From NCBI RefSeq assembly GCF_000373585.1, contig NZ_KB891882.1, positions 78,973 through 142,972 on the forward strand: a stretch of DNA of 64,000 bases, given 5' to 3'. The stretch comes from Streptomyces sp. MspMP-M5. Lineage in GTDB: Bacteria > Actinomycetota > Actinomycetes > Streptomycetales > Streptomycetaceae. The translations under genes were made by a program, and so were the position numbers. Below are positions 1 to 8,146 of the stretch, one piece after another. Below the pieces are notes generated by a model. That model worked only from the letters and a program-made list of their open reading frames with translations. It did no database searches and was not told where the DNA came from. Numbering within the stretch: the first letter of the stretch is position 1; each line of letters starts with the position of its first letter.

Positions 1-467
1 TCGTAGGAGCGGTACGCGTCCGGGAACCATGGTTCGGCGGACCGCAGCGCCGCCGCTTCCCGGCGATGCGCTTCGGTGAAGTCGATGCCCAGGGCCCGGG
101 CCCGGGCGGTGACCAGGGTGAGACTGCGGATCCGCCGCGGGAACCGGGTCGCGTAGAGCAGGGCGAGATCGCCGGCGGCGGAGTGCGCGAGAAGATCGAT
201 GCGTTCGAGCCCGAGGTGCGCGCGCAGCGCCTCGACGTCGTCCACCTGCCGGTCGCAGCGGTAGCTCGCCGGGTCGGCGGGAATGCCGGATTCACCGGTG
301 CCGCGCAGATCGAGCCGGATCAATTGGCGGTGGTCCGCCATACCGCCGAGATCGCCGAGGTAGGCGGAGGCACGCATGGGGCCGCCGGGAAGGCAGAGCA
401 GCGGCGTGCCTTTTCCGGCGAGGTGATAGGCGAGCACGGTCCCGTCGGACGCGGTGAGAACAGGCAT
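1..467 (-). CDS. Alpha/beta hydrolase (3' end beyond window)
   Basis: The reverse strand reads MPVLTASDGTVLAYHLAGKG from the ATG ending at 467 and stays open to the window edge (about 155 residues). It continues with PLLCLPGGP (oxyanion region), a DLRGTGES segment and LLAHSAAGDLAL, where HSAAG is the nucleophile elbow. These are hallmarks of the alpha/beta-hydrolase fold (proline iminopeptidase/haloalkane dehalogenase-like branch). The acid and histidine of the triad lie outside the window, so substrate and exact subfamily cannot be given. The inverted repeat TATGCC-AGG-GGCATA lies about 40 bp upstream of the start and may regulate it. Confidence 0.8.
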   Translation of the reverse strand, partial: MPVLTASDGTVLAYHLAGKGTPLLCLPGGPMRASAYLGDLGGMADHRQLIRLDLRGTGESGIPADPASYRCDRQVDDVEALRAHLGLERIDLLAHSAAGDLALLYATRFPRRIRSLTLVTARARALGIDFTEAHRREAAALRSAEPWFPDAYRSY

Positions 468-508
468 GGGCGTAATCCTTGGCGGGGGCGAACCGTGGGG
501 CAAGTGGT

Positions 509-523
509 TATGCCAGGGGCATA
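509..523. promoter_or_regulatory. Inverted repeat upstream of the hydrolase
   Basis: TATGCC, spacer AGG, GGCATA: perfect 6-bp arms, 42 bp upstream of the hydrolase start. The position fits an operator or activator site. The regulator is not identified. From 524 to 700 the plus strand is G/T-rich and holds no convincing gene. Confidence 0.35.
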
Positions 524-700
524 GGGGGCTGGGGGAATGGTGAATCGTGTTGTGGGGGTGGGGAGTTGGGGGTGTTGAGGTGCCGGGGTATTGGGGTGTT
601 GACAGAAATTCGGGGCCGGTCGTGATCGGGGCGGGGGATTGTGGTGAGGTGCTGCTGCTGTTGTCGCCGTCCTGCCTGTCCCCTTTCTCTCTTTCTCGCT

Positions 701-2014
701 TTATCTCCTTCTCGTCATCTCCTTCCTGTCGCCCGTCGGCCTCTCTGGCGCGTTGTCCCAGGGCGCGGATCCAGGGTTGCGGCCTGAGGGGGAGTGGGGC
801 GTCGGGGTGGGCCGTCCGCCCGGGGCCAGCAGCAGGGCGTGGAGCAGCGCGGCGGCGAACTGGAGGGTGGCGATCCCCAGCAGCAGCGCGGGTGGCGGGA
901 GGGTGGCGGCGAGTCCGGTGAGCCCGGCTCCGCAGGCCGCTGCCGTGATCTTCAAGCCGGCGCCCAGGGTGAAGACCTGGGCTCGTACGTCAGCCGGGGC
1001 GTGGTCGGCCCGGATCCGTAGCGTCGCGGTCAGCAGCGGGCCGTCGCAGAGTCCGGCGAGCACGAACAGCGCCATGACGGCCGCCGGCCAGGGGACGAGC
1101 GCGGCGCCGGCGAGGGCCACCCCAGTGCCCAACAGGGCGGCGGTGGCCATCAGTTGCGCCGGCGCACCGGACTGCCGACGAGCCATCGCCAGCGACCCGG
1201 CGAGTGCCCCGGCGGCGAACGCGGTCATCAGGACGCCGCCGCTGCCCGGGTGCCCCCGGTGGGCGGCGAGCAGCACCGTGGTGGTGGTCAGCCCACCGAT
1301 CCCGACGAACGCCAGACAGGTGGCCGCGGTGATCGCTCGTAGTTCCCGGACGCGGAGTACGGCGGACAGCCCCGCCGCCGGACCCGAGCGCGACGCGTCC
1401 GGGGCGGGCTCGCGGCGAGGCGGACGGGCGTCGGACGGCCGGTTCCCGGGGAACAGCCCCAGGGCCAGTCCGGCGGCGACCATCGCCGCACCGGCGAGCA
1501 GGGCCGTCGCCGGCCCCGGCGCCCACAGCCCGGCGACCATGCTGACGACGGCCGGCCCGGTCACGGACGCGGCGTTGTAGACCGCGGCGTCCAGCGCGTA
1601 GGCGCGGTCGCGGGGCGGTCCCGCGGGGGTCAGCGCGGCGATCATCCCCGACAGGCCACCGGAGACCACCGGGCCGCAGCTGCCGCCGATGACGGCTACG
1701 GCCGACGTCACGGGGGCAGGGGCCCGTCCGGTGAGCAGCGCCAGCGCCGCGATGGCCGCGGCGAAGCCGCCCAGCGCCGCCATGTGGAAGAGCCGGGGGC
1801 GCCGTGTCCGCCCGGCGAGGGTGCCCACCAGGGGAGCGGCGAGGACGTGCGGCGCCATCCATGCGGTGAGGACGAACGCCCCCTGGGCGGCGCTGCCCGT
1901 GCGGTCGAGTGCCAGCAGCACGACCGCCACGGCCATGCCCTCCTCGGCCAACCGGGCGAGCAGGGCGACGGCCAGATAGCGCGGTAATCGGGCGCGATGG
2001 TGATCGGTGTGCAC
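701..2014 (-). CDS. MFS transporter
   Basis: 437 residues with about twelve hydrophobic segments, starting MHTDHHRARLPRYLAVALLA. A basic loop, LAGRTRRPRLFHMAALGG, sits between the second and third helices where the MFS A-motif is expected. A longer charged loop around residues 195-215 (GNRPSDARPPRREPAP) separates the two six-helix halves. This architecture is typical of drug-efflux-like MFS proteins. The C-terminus ends in a hydrophilic tail. It is transcribed divergently from the CGNR-type regulator at 2149, across a perfect 40-bp inverted repeat, so that regulator probably controls it. The substrate is unknown. Confidence 0.85.
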   Translation of the reverse strand: MHTDHHRARLPRYLAVALLARLAEEGMAVAVVLLALDRTGSAAQGAFVLTAWMAPHVLAAPLVGTLAGRTRRPRLFHMAALGGFAAAIAALALLTGRAPAPVTSAVAVIGGSCGPVVSGGLSGMIAALTPAGPPRDRAYALDAAVYNAASVTGPAVVSMVAGLWAPGPATALLAGAAMVAAGLALGLFPGNRPSDARPPRREPAPDASRSGPAAGLSAVLRVRELRAITAATCLAFVGIGGLTTTTVLLAAHRGHPGSGGVLMTAFAAGALAGSLAMARRQSGAPAQLMATAALLGTGVALAGAALVPWPAAVMALFVLAGLCDGPLLTATLRIRADHAPADVRAQVFTLGAGLKITAAACGAGLTGLAATLPPPALLLGIATLQFAAALLHALLLAPGGRPTPTPHSPSGRNPGSAPWDNAPERPTGDRKEMTRRR

Positions 2015-2036
2015 GGCCGGTCTTTTCCTTTCCCAG

Positions 2037-2076
2037 GTCTCCGTAACGGCTTACTGTAATAAGCCGTTACGGAGAC
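2037..2076. promoter_or_regulatory. Perfect 17-bp-arm palindrome, probable shared operator
   Basis: Left arm GTCTCCGTAACGGCTTA (2037-2053), 6-bp centre CTGTAA, right arm TAAGCCGTTACGGAGAC (2060-2076), with no mismatch. It lies 22 bp upstream of the MFS start and about 70 bp upstream of the CGNR-protein start. It is in the right place to be a dimer-binding operator for both divergent promoters. There is no T-run, and it sits between divergent genes, so a terminator is unlikely. Confidence 0.75.
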
Positions 2077-2148
2077 GGGGCGGTCCCGGATCGCAGTGGA
2101 GTGGGCTTGACCGGGGTCAAGTACCGCGCGCGAGACGGGAGATGGGGG

Positions 2149-2739
2149 ATGGTGACAGGGATGGGGAGTGGCAACGCGGCCGGCGGTGGCATCGCACCGC
2201 ACGGTTTTCGACCCGCGGAGTGGATGATCGATCTCGCCAATGCCGTCCGTGCGGCCCCCGAGTTGCCGCGCGAGGCTCTCGTGGCGCTTCTCGGCCGGCA
2301 TGGGGAGAGCGCTGACGACCTCACCGAGGAGGCGTTCTCGGAGCGCGATGCCGACGAACTGCGCGGCGCCGCGGCCCGGATCGCCGGTCTGCTCACCGTA
2401 ACCGACACCGATCGAGCCGCCCATGCCCTCAATGAGCTGATGGCCGCCTGCGGGGCCCGGCCGCGGCTGTCCCGGCACGGCGGTCATCCCTGGCATCTGC
2501 ACGTCGACCGTGGTGACGACGCAGGTTGGGGCGACTGGTTCCTGGCCTCCAGTGCGCTGGCGCTGGCCCAGATCCTGACCGAGTGCGGTCGCGTTCCTTG
2601 GGGCGAGTGCGCGGCCTCCGGCTGCATCACCCTGTATCTGGGGACCGGTCCGGGGAGTGCCCGTCGCTACTGTTCGACGGCCTGTGCCACCCGGGAGCGG
2701 GTCGCGGCCCACCGGCGTCGTATGAAGGTGGGCGGGTGA
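2149..2739 (+). CDS. CGNR zinc-finger / ABATE-domain protein, probable regulator
   Basis: 196 residues. The N-terminal ABATE-like part includes WMIDLANAVRAA and a long helical middle. The C-terminal zinc finger has CAASGC, then YCSTACATRERVAAHRRR, which is the CGNR-family pattern C-x4-C...C-x3-C followed by an Arg-rich helix (here CATR instead of CGNR). Proteins of this family are presumed DNA-binding regulators. I chose ATG 2149 because GGGAG at 2137-2141 sits 7 bp before it; GTG 2101 and ATG 2161 are alternatives. The divergent MFS gene and the palindrome at 2037-2076 suggest a local regulator/exporter pair. Confidence 0.75.
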   Translation: MVTGMGSGNAAGGGIAPHGFRPAEWMIDLANAVRAAPELPREALVALLGRHGESADDLTEEAFSERDADELRGAAARIAGLLTVTDTDRAAHALNELMAACGARPRLSRHGGHPWHLHVDRGDDAGWGDWFLASSALALAQILTECGRVPWGECAASGCITLYLGTGPGSARRYCSTACATRERVAAHRRRMKVGG

Positions 2740-2767
2740 CGGCGCGACGGTCCGGTCGAACGCCGAA

Positions 2768-2794
2768 GGGGAGGCGGTTCGTTACCGCCTCCCC
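2768..2794. terminator. Bidirectional terminator between convergent genes
   Basis: Stem GGGGAGGCGGT / ACCGCCTCCCC with loop TCGTT, between the CGNR gene and convergent terD. Confidence 0.85.
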
Positions 2795-2822
2795 TCCCGT
2801 TTGCCGTCGACCGCCTCGGGCT

Positions 2823-3344
2823 TCAGGCGCCCATCAGCCTGGCGAATCCCTCCGGGTCGGTGTCGAACCCGCGCAGTACGGGTTGGAACCGCCATTCGCC
2901 CGACGCGTCGCGCGTGAACTCGGCGACCGCCGCGGCCGTCGCCTCCGGCACCCCGGCGAAGTCGTTCCGCGCCAGCTTGGTGTACCCCTCGCGCACCTCG
3001 ATGAGGGTGTTCGCCACCTCGCAGAAGACCTTGCGGCCGTGTGCCTGCTGGATCACCACACCCACCACGACGCGGGAGTAGTGCTCCGACAGGCGCTCCA
3101 GCTCCAGGGTCATGACTTCGTCGTCACCGAATCCCTGGCCGGTGCGGCTGTCGCGGTTGAGGGTGATGGTCCCGTCCGGCGATCGGCTGTCGAAGTGCAC
3201 CAGATAGGCCGGCTCGCCGTGCGGTGCGTCCGCCGTGTATGTCGCCGCGATGAGGTCCAGGTCGATGTCCGGCTCACCGATGGGGCTGGGGTCCCATCCG
3301 AGCGCCACCACGACCTTTTCGATCCCCTTGTTGAACGTGCTCAC
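2823..3344 (-). CDS. TerD-family protein
   Basis: 173 residues from GTG 3344 (MSTFNKGIEKVVVALGWDPS), preceded by GGAAGGGG. The body shows the TerD pattern: VALGWDP near the N-terminus, DIDLDLIAATY (acidic Ca2+-binding strand), VHFDSRSPDGTI, then GDDEVMTLELERL, and a later C-terminal sandwich strand set. Tellurium-resistance TerD proteins are Ca2+-binding cytoplasmic proteins linked to stress and differentiation in Streptomyces, where many paralogues exist. Upstream in-frame sequence back to 3629 has no family similarity and was excluded. A direct repeat lies about 170 bp upstream. Confidence 0.85.
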   Translation of the reverse strand: MSTFNKGIEKVVVALGWDPSPIGEPDIDLDLIAATYTADAPHGEPAYLVHFDSRSPDGTITLNRDSRTGQGFGDDEVMTLELERLSEHYSRVVVGVVIQQAHGRKVFCEVANTLIEVREGYTKLARNDFAGVPEATAAAVAEFTRDASGEWRFQPVLRGFDTDPEGFARLMGA

Positions 3345-3514
3345 CGGGTCCCCTTCCGTCAGCTCCCGTGGCCCAGCCCGTCCGCGCGTTTGCGGGCAAC
3401 TCCCCGGGATTTCCCCGTGTTCGACCATCGTGCCACGTGGCGGTGGACGCGGGCCCGGTAAGACCGGCGCGCTCCGCGGGCGTTGACGCGCTCGCTGCAA
3501 AGCCGTCTTTGTCG

Positions 3515-3548
3515 TCGGTGCAATGTGTCTCGGCGCCTCGGTGCAATG
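3515..3548. repeat. Direct repeat TCGGTGCAATG (x2)
   Basis: Identical 11-mers at 3515-3525 and 3538-3548, spaced 23 bp (about two helical turns), in the 330-bp gap 3345-3674 upstream of terD. The second is followed by an imperfect inverted copy (TGCAAT...ATTGCG). It may be a regulator site for terD. The rest of the gap holds nothing else I recognise. Confidence 0.4.
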
Positions 3549-3664
3549 AGATGTATTGCGCCGGGCACGAGGGGCCGATGTGCTGAGCGCGCTCTCGTCC
3601 TGCCGCTTTCGTCTTGCTGTTTCCGTCAACTTCGGTCGATCCGCAGCTCGGTGCGCTTCCCGTT

Positions 3665-3698
3665 CTGTGGGGCGTCACCCTGTGGCTTCGCCCCACAG
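3665..3698 (-). terminator. Terminator at the end of the TetR gene
   Basis: CTGTGGGGCG / CGCCCCACAG, 10-bp arms with a 14-bp loop that contains the TetR stop codon. Confidence 0.65.
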
Positions 3699-4262
3699 GT
3701 GTGTGAGGTGGTCGTCGAGGACGTCCAGTGCCTCGGTGGGGGAGAGGTGGCCGATCAGGACGTGGGTGGTGAGGCCGTCGGCGAGGGCGAGGAGGGCGCG
3801 GGCGGCGCGCTGGGGGGCGGCGGTCTCGGTGGCCCCGGCGATCAACCGGGCGAACAGGTCCTGGAGTTCGGTGTAACTGGCGCGCAGGATGGCGGCCAGG
3901 CGCGGGGTGACCGCGGCCTGGGCGACGAAGGCCAGCCAGACGCGTGCCTCGGCACGCCGCTGCTCGTGCAGGAGTGCGACCTCGGTTGCCGCATGCCCGA
4001 GCGTCGTGCGGGCCGACTGGGCGGGCGAGGAGGTCAGTTGGGTCGTCACACGGGCGGTGATCTGCTCACCGATGTGGGTGAGTGCGAAGACCAGCATCTC
4101 CTCCTTGGTGCGGAAGCAGCGCTGAACGGCCCCCATGGACACCTCGGCGCGGGCCGCGACGTCCCTGAGGGTCACGCCCTCCAGGCCGCTCTCGTCGGCG
4201 AGTCGGCACACGGCGTCGGCGATCTGCCGGCGCCGGCTTTCGTGGTCCACCTGTCTGGGCAT
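3675..4262 (-). CDS. TetR-family repressor
   Basis: 195 residues, MPRQVDHESRRRQIADAVCR. The N-terminal helix-turn-helix reads GVTLRDVAARAEVSMGAVQRC followed by FRTKEEML, the canonical TetR recognition helix region. The C-terminal half is the helical ligand-binding/dimerisation domain. The gene is divergent from the amidase at 4447. Two palindromes built on CGATGC lie between them, so the amidase is the likely target, with autoregulation. The ligand is unknown; an amide or amino-acid derivative handled by the amidase would be a reasonable guess only. Confidence 0.85.
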   Translation of the reverse strand: MPRQVDHESRRRQIADAVCRLADESGLEGVTLRDVAARAEVSMGAVQRCFRTKEEMLVFALTHIGEQITARVTTQLTSSPAQSARTTLGHAATEVALLHEQRRAEARVWLAFVAQAAVTPRLAAILRASYTELQDLFARLIAGATETAAPQRAARALLALADGLTTHVLIGHLSPTEALDVLDDHLTHLWGEATG

Positions 4263-4280
4263 CCGGGCACCCCGCTCTTT

Positions 4281-4298
4281 CCGATGCGTTCGTATCGG
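4281..4298. promoter_or_regulatory. Palindrome 1 in the TetR/amidase gap
   Basis: CCGATGCG-TT-CGTATCGG: 8-bp arms with one mismatch, 18 bp after the TetR start. A -10-like TACGAT at 4308-4313 for the amidase follows 9 bp later. Confidence 0.55.
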
Positions 4299-4323
4299 TT
4301 GCTAGGGTACGATGACGGCGTAG

Positions 4324-4339
4324 CGATGCGCATGCATCG
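4324..4339. promoter_or_regulatory. Palindrome 2 in the TetR/amidase gap
   Basis: CGATGC-GCAT-GCATCG, perfect 6-bp arms. It shares the CGATGC half-site with palindrome 1 and lies just past the presumed amidase transcription start, a repressing position. Confidence 0.5.
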
Positions 4340-4446
4340 GAACGTCGGGTCGTGGTGGCGGCGGTCGGCCGGTGCCGGTGGTCGACGACGGTGCGGCGAC
4401 GTCGTGATGACGACGTGACGACGACGAACGGTGAGGTCTGACGGAG

Positions 4447-5859
4447 ATGCGCGATGCGCTGTGGAAGATGCCGGCCCGCGCCCAGGCGGCGGCGGTGCGT
4501 GCCGGGGAGGTGACCGCGGCGGAGCTGGTGGAGGCTCATCTGGCGCGGATCGACGAGGTCAATCCGACGGTGAACGCCGTCACCCAGCTGCTCGCCGATC
4601 GGGCGCGGGCGGCCGCCGCGGAGACCGACCGCAGACGTGCCGCGGGCGTCGCGCTGGGCCCGTTGGCCGGTGTGCCGTTCACGGTCAAGGAGACCACCGC
4701 CATCGAGGGCGTGCCGACGACCTTCGGGGTCGAGCGGTTCCGCGACCTCGTGGCCCGGGCCGATGCGCCCCCGGTGGCCCGGTTGCGCGCCGCCGGCGCC
4801 GTCCCCATCGGGCACAGCAACATGCCGACGATGATCCTCGCCGGGGTGCACACCCGCAGCGCGCTGTACGGGGACACCGTCAACCCGTGGAACCCCGAAG
4901 TCACCCCGGGCGGTAGCAGTGGCGGTGACGGCGCGGCGGTGGCCACCGGGATGGCCCCGTTGGGCCTGGGCAACGACTCCGGGGGGTCGGTGCGCATCCC
5001 GGCGTCCTTCTGTGGTGTCGCGGGGTTGAAGCCGACCTACGGGAGGTTCGCCGCCGACCACCGCATCGGGCCGGACGATCCCTCCTTCGCCGCCCAGGTC
5101 CTCGTCACCGACGGACCGCTGGCCCGTACGGTCGACGATCTGCGACTGGCCTACGAGGTGCTCGCCGGGGCCGACCCGCGCGACCCGAGGGCGGTACCGG
5201 TGCCCCTGTACGGCGAGCCGTTGCCGCGTCCCCTCAAGGTGGCGGTGGTGGCCGACCCGGGCGGCCGCGGTGTCCACCCGGTCGTCCGCGCGGCGGTCGA
5301 GAGCGCCGCGGACGCCCTCCGGGACGCCGGCTACGAGGTGTGCGAGGGGATGGACGTCCCGCGGCTGGACGACGCGGTGGAGGTGTACGGGCGCCTCACC
5401 CGGAGCGAGTTCGCCACCACCTGGCCGAGGGTCAAGCCGCTGCTCGGCGAGGGCGGGCACCGCTACATCGAGCTGGGGATGGGCGATGCCGCCCCCGCGG
5501 AGCTGCCGGAGTACCTGCGGCTGACCGGCGCGCGGCTCGGTGTCCAACGCGACTGGGCGGCGTTCCTGGACGCCTGGCCGCTGGTGCTGGCGCCGGTGTT
5601 CACCGAGCCGCCGTTCCCGCCGGGGGAGGAGTCACGGGACGCGGAGAGCCATCGGCGGGTGCAGAACGCCATGCGGCTGTGCACCGCGACCAGCTTCGTG
5701 GGAGTGCCTGCGGTGGCGGTGCCGACGGGGGTGGTGGACGGGCTCCCCTACGGCGTGCAGTTGATCGGTCGCGCCTACCGGGAGGACCTGTGTCTGGCGG
5801 CCGCAGAAGAGGTGGAGCGTCGCCTGGGCGTACCGACGCCCATCGATCCGCTCCCGTAA
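4447..5859 (+). CDS. Amidase-signature enzyme
   Basis: 470 residues, the normal length for the amidase signature (AS) family. The Ser-cisSer-Lys triad is visible: Lys81 in GVPFTVKE, the GGSSGGDGAA loop at 155-163, and the nucleophile Ser181 in GNDSGGSVRIP. The signature continues with CGVAGLKPT. AS enzymes hydrolyse amides (indoleacetamide, aliphatic or aryl amides, some peptides). There are no GatB/GatC partners nearby, so this is not the tRNA amidotransferase subunit. GTGAGG lies 10 bp before ATG 4447; ATG 4468 is an alternative. Probably repressed by the divergent TetR protein. Confidence 0.9.
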   Translation: MRDALWKMPARAQAAAVRAGEVTAAELVEAHLARIDEVNPTVNAVTQLLADRARAAAAETDRRRAAGVALGPLAGVPFTVKETTAIEGVPTTFGVERFRDLVARADAPPVARLRAAGAVPIGHSNMPTMILAGVHTRSALYGDTVNPWNPEVTPGGSSGGDGAAVATGMAPLGLGNDSGGSVRIPASFCGVAGLKPTYGRFAADHRIGPDDPSFAAQVLVTDGPLARTVDDLRLAYEVLAGADPRDPRAVPVPLYGEPLPRPLKVAVVADPGGRGVHPVVRAAVESAADALRDAGYEVCEGMDVPRLDDAVEVYGRLTRSEFATTWPRVKPLLGEGGHRYIELGMGDAAPAELPEYLRLTGARLGVQRDWAAFLDAWPLVLAPVFTEPPFPPGEESRDAESHRRVQNAMRLCTATSFVGVPAVAVPTGVVDGLPYGVQLIGRAYREDLCLAAAEEVERRLGVPTPIDPLP

Positions 5860-5927
5860 GGGAGTTCGGGGCGGCGGGAAGCCGGCGTCCAGCCGTACCC
5901 GTGGCCACCGGGCCGTACGATGGCGCG

Positions 5928-6533
5928 GTGCTGGTCAAGTGGATTCGCCTTACCGTCGTGGACCGCCGAGGGTTCGAACGGGGGCAGCGCAAATGGGCCG
6001 GGCTCCTGGGGGAGCCCGGTTTCCGCGGACAGGCCGGGGGCTGGAGCCGGTCCCGGCCCGGCGTGGCGCACTTGATCGGCTTCTGGGAGAGCCGGGCCTT
6101 CTACGACTCCTTCATGGCGCGCTCGCACGACCGGCTGGCGGCCGCCCAGAGCGGCACTTACAAGGACCCGCAAGTCCGGCTGTTCGAGCACGAATTCGAC
6201 GTGAAGGTGGGCTTCCGGCCGGCCTTCGGGGACGCGGACGTGCTGCGGCTGGCGCACTGCCAGGTGCGCCCGGAGCGGGTGGAGCACTTCGTGCTCATGC
6301 AGGAGAAGGTCTGGAATCCGGCGATGGCCGGTTCGCCCGGGATGCTGCGGGGGATGGTGGGCCGCGCGCCGGGCGAGGAGTTCCTGGTCCTGTCGATGTG
6401 GCAGTCGGCGGCCGAGCGCGGCAAGTACCGCCCGGAGCGGGTGGAGCGGCTGGCGCTGCGGGCCCAGATAGCCGCGGACGTCCAGGCGATCGCGGGCGAC
6501 GTGGTGCAGCTCGAACCCTCCTGGACGGTGTGA
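5928..6533 (+). CDS. DUF4937 / YdbC-like protein
   Basis: 201 residues from GTG 5928. The reading frame is open much further upstream (in the amidase shadow), but a -10-like TACGAT (5916-5921) ends 6 bp before the GTG, which suggests a leaderless mRNA and decides the start. The protein opens MLVKWIRLTVVDRRGFERGQ and then HLIGFWESRAFYDSFM and LSMWQSAAERGKYRPERV. These are two antibody-monooxygenase-like ferredoxin-fold halves, typical of DUF4937 proteins of unknown function. It is convergent with the next TetR gene. Confidence 0.65.
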   Translation: MLVKWIRLTVVDRRGFERGQRKWAGLLGEPGFRGQAGGWSRSRPGVAHLIGFWESRAFYDSFMARSHDRLAAAQSGTYKDPQVRLFEHEFDVKVGFRPAFGDADVLRLAHCQVRPERVEHFVLMQEKVWNPAMAGSPGMLRGMVGRAPGEEFLVLSMWQSAAERGKYRPERVERLALRAQIAADVQAIAGDVVQLEPSWTV

Positions 6534-6542
6534 GCGCCGGGC

Positions 6543-7253
6543 TCAGTCCGCCCGCTCCGGGCGGCCCGCCGCGGCGCCGGCCGGCCGGCCGCGGGTGAAG
6601 ACACCCGCGCGGGCCGCGGCCAGTGCCGCCGCCGCAGCCTGGTCGGCGAGCTCGTCGTCGATCGGCTCACGGGTGACGAAGAGCCGGCAGAGCAGCGGTG
6701 CGGGCGCGGCCCGGACCAGCGCCCCGGCATCGATGCCGGTCTCCGGGCCGGCCGCCAGCTCGCCGCGCCGCACGGCGCGTTCGACGATGGCCTCGCAGCG
6801 CGCGAACCGCTCGGCGTAGTAGGCGCGCAGTGCCGCGGCCGCCCGCTCCGACCGGAAGCCGGCCGCGATCATCGCGGAGCCGGAAGCGGCCGCCGCGGCT
6901 CCCGTGAACGAGCTGACGACCTCCCGGGCGAGGGCGCGCAGATCGCCCTCCAGCGACCCGGTGTCCGGCGGCCGCCAGCTGTCCTCGCCCGCCAGGTCCA
7001 GGGCGTCGGCCACCAGGCCCTCCACGTCCCCCCAGCGGCGGTAGAGGGTCGTCTTGTGCACCCCGGAGTGCTCGGCGACGTACTCGACGGTCAGCCCGGG
7101 GTAGCCGAGTTCGGTGAGGCCGGCCAGCACGGCGTCGCGGACGGCGGCCCGGGTGCGGGCCGTGCGTCCGCCGGGGCGCCGGGTGCCGGGCGTGGGAGGG
7201 GACGCGGGATCGTCGGTCCCGGCCGGCTGCTTCTTCTCGGCCTCACCAGTCAC
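6543..7253 (-). CDS. TetR-family repressor
   Basis: 236 residues. A hydrophilic N-terminal extension of about 30 residues precedes RTRAAVRDAVLAGLTELGYP and the helix-turn-helix TVEYVAEHSGVHKTTLYRRWG, a classic TetR DNA-binding unit. The C-terminal domain includes SFTGAAAAASGSAMIAAGFR, as in the TetR_C_11-like group. Upstream, AATGCAAC-GGGA-GTTGCGTT (7300-7319) is a near-palindrome placed to be its operator. No obvious target enzyme is adjacent; the histidine phosphatase 220 bp away is divergent and could share control. Confidence 0.85.
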   Translation of the reverse strand: MTGEAEKKQPAGTDDPASPPTPGTRRPGGRTARTRAAVRDAVLAGLTELGYPGLTVEYVAEHSGVHKTTLYRRWGDVEGLVADALDLAGEDSWRPPDTGSLEGDLRALAREVVSSFTGAAAAASGSAMIAAGFRSERAAAALRAYYAERFARCEAIVERAVRRGELAAGPETGIDAGALVRAAPAPLLCRLFVTREPIDDELADQAAAAALAAARAGVFTRGRPAGAAAGRPERAD

Positions 7254-7299
7254 TTGCTGCTCCGGCTGCGTCGGGGGAGGGTTGCGGCATCCTCATTGT

Positions 7300-7319
7300 A
7301 ATGCAACGGGAGTTGCGTT
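7300..7319. promoter_or_regulatory. Imperfect palindrome upstream of TetR
   Basis: AATGCAAC-GGGA-GTTGCGTT: 8-bp arms with one mismatch, 47 bp before the TetR start. On the minus strand TTGCAT and TACAAT lie side by side here, so the site overlaps a likely promoter. Confidence 0.5.
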
Positions 7320-7475
7320 TGATGGTCGGCGGTGTTGCTCCTCGACGGGCGCCCGGTTCTCGTCGCCTGTCGCCCCGTCCGTCCTCGTCGCCTGTATAAG
7401 CGGTGGCGCGGCCCCGTCCACCAGGCGCTCCCGCCGTGCACGGCATGTACAGGGCAGGCGTTTTACGCTGGCCGC

Positions 7476-8135
7476 ATGGCGCGGCCCCGACGCATCGTCC
7501 TGCTCCGCCACGGCGAGTCCGTGGGGAACGTCGACGACACCGTCTACGAGCGCGAGCCGGACCACGCGCTCGCCCTGACGCGGGCCGGGCAGCGCCAGGC
7601 AGAGGAGGCCGGGCGCGCGCTGCGGGAGATGTTCGGCCGCGAACGGATCTCCGCCTATGTCTCGCCGTACCGCCGCACCCACCAGACCTTCCGGAGCCTC
7701 GGCCTGGACGCGGGCCGGGTCCGGGTCCGGGAGGAGCCCCGGCTCCGCGAGCAGGACTGGGGGAACTGGCAGGACCGCGACGACGTACGGCGCCAGAAGG
7801 CGTACCGCGACGCCTACGGCCACTTCTTCTACCGCTTCGCGCAGGGCGAGTCCGGTGCCGACGTCTACGACCGGGTGGGGGCCTTCCTGGAGAGCCTCTG
7901 GCGCAGCTTCGAGGACCCCCGCCACCCGCCCAACGTCCTGATCGTGACGCACGGGCTCACCATGCGGCTGTTCTGCATGCGGTGGTTCCACTGGACGGTC
8001 GCCGACTTCGAGTCGCTGTCCAACCCGGGCAACGCCGAGTGGCGCAGCCTGCTCCTCGGCCCGGACGGCCGCTACACCCTCGACCGGCCTTTCGACCGCT
8101 GGTGTGAACCCCGGTCTTATGGCGTCACCGGTTAA
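7476..8135 (+). CDS. Histidine phosphatase (phosphoglycerate mutase-like)
   Basis: 219 residues. RHGES (His12 as phospho-acceptor) lies at the N-terminus, YVSPYRRTHQT supplies the Arg-His pocket, and VTHGLTMRLF supplies the second His. This is the histidine phosphatase/phosphoglycerate mutase superfamily. The FFYRFAQGESGADVYDRV loop is typical of bacterial phosphatase-type members rather than glycolytic mutase. TACGCT (7464-7469) ends 6 bp before ATG 7476, implying a leaderless transcript. The next gene starts 12 bp after the stop. Substrate not assignable. Confidence 0.85.
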   Translation: MARPRRIVLLRHGESVGNVDDTVYEREPDHALALTRAGQRQAEEAGRALREMFGRERISAYVSPYRRTHQTFRSLGLDAGRVRVREEPRLREQDWGNWQDRDDVRRQKAYRDAYGHFFYRFAQGESGADVYDRVGAFLESLWRSFEDPRHPPNVLIVTHGLTMRLFCMRWFHWTVADFESLSNPGNAEWRSLLLGPDGRYTLDRPFDRWCEPRSYGVTG

Positions 8136-8146
8136 AGTGCACAGCG

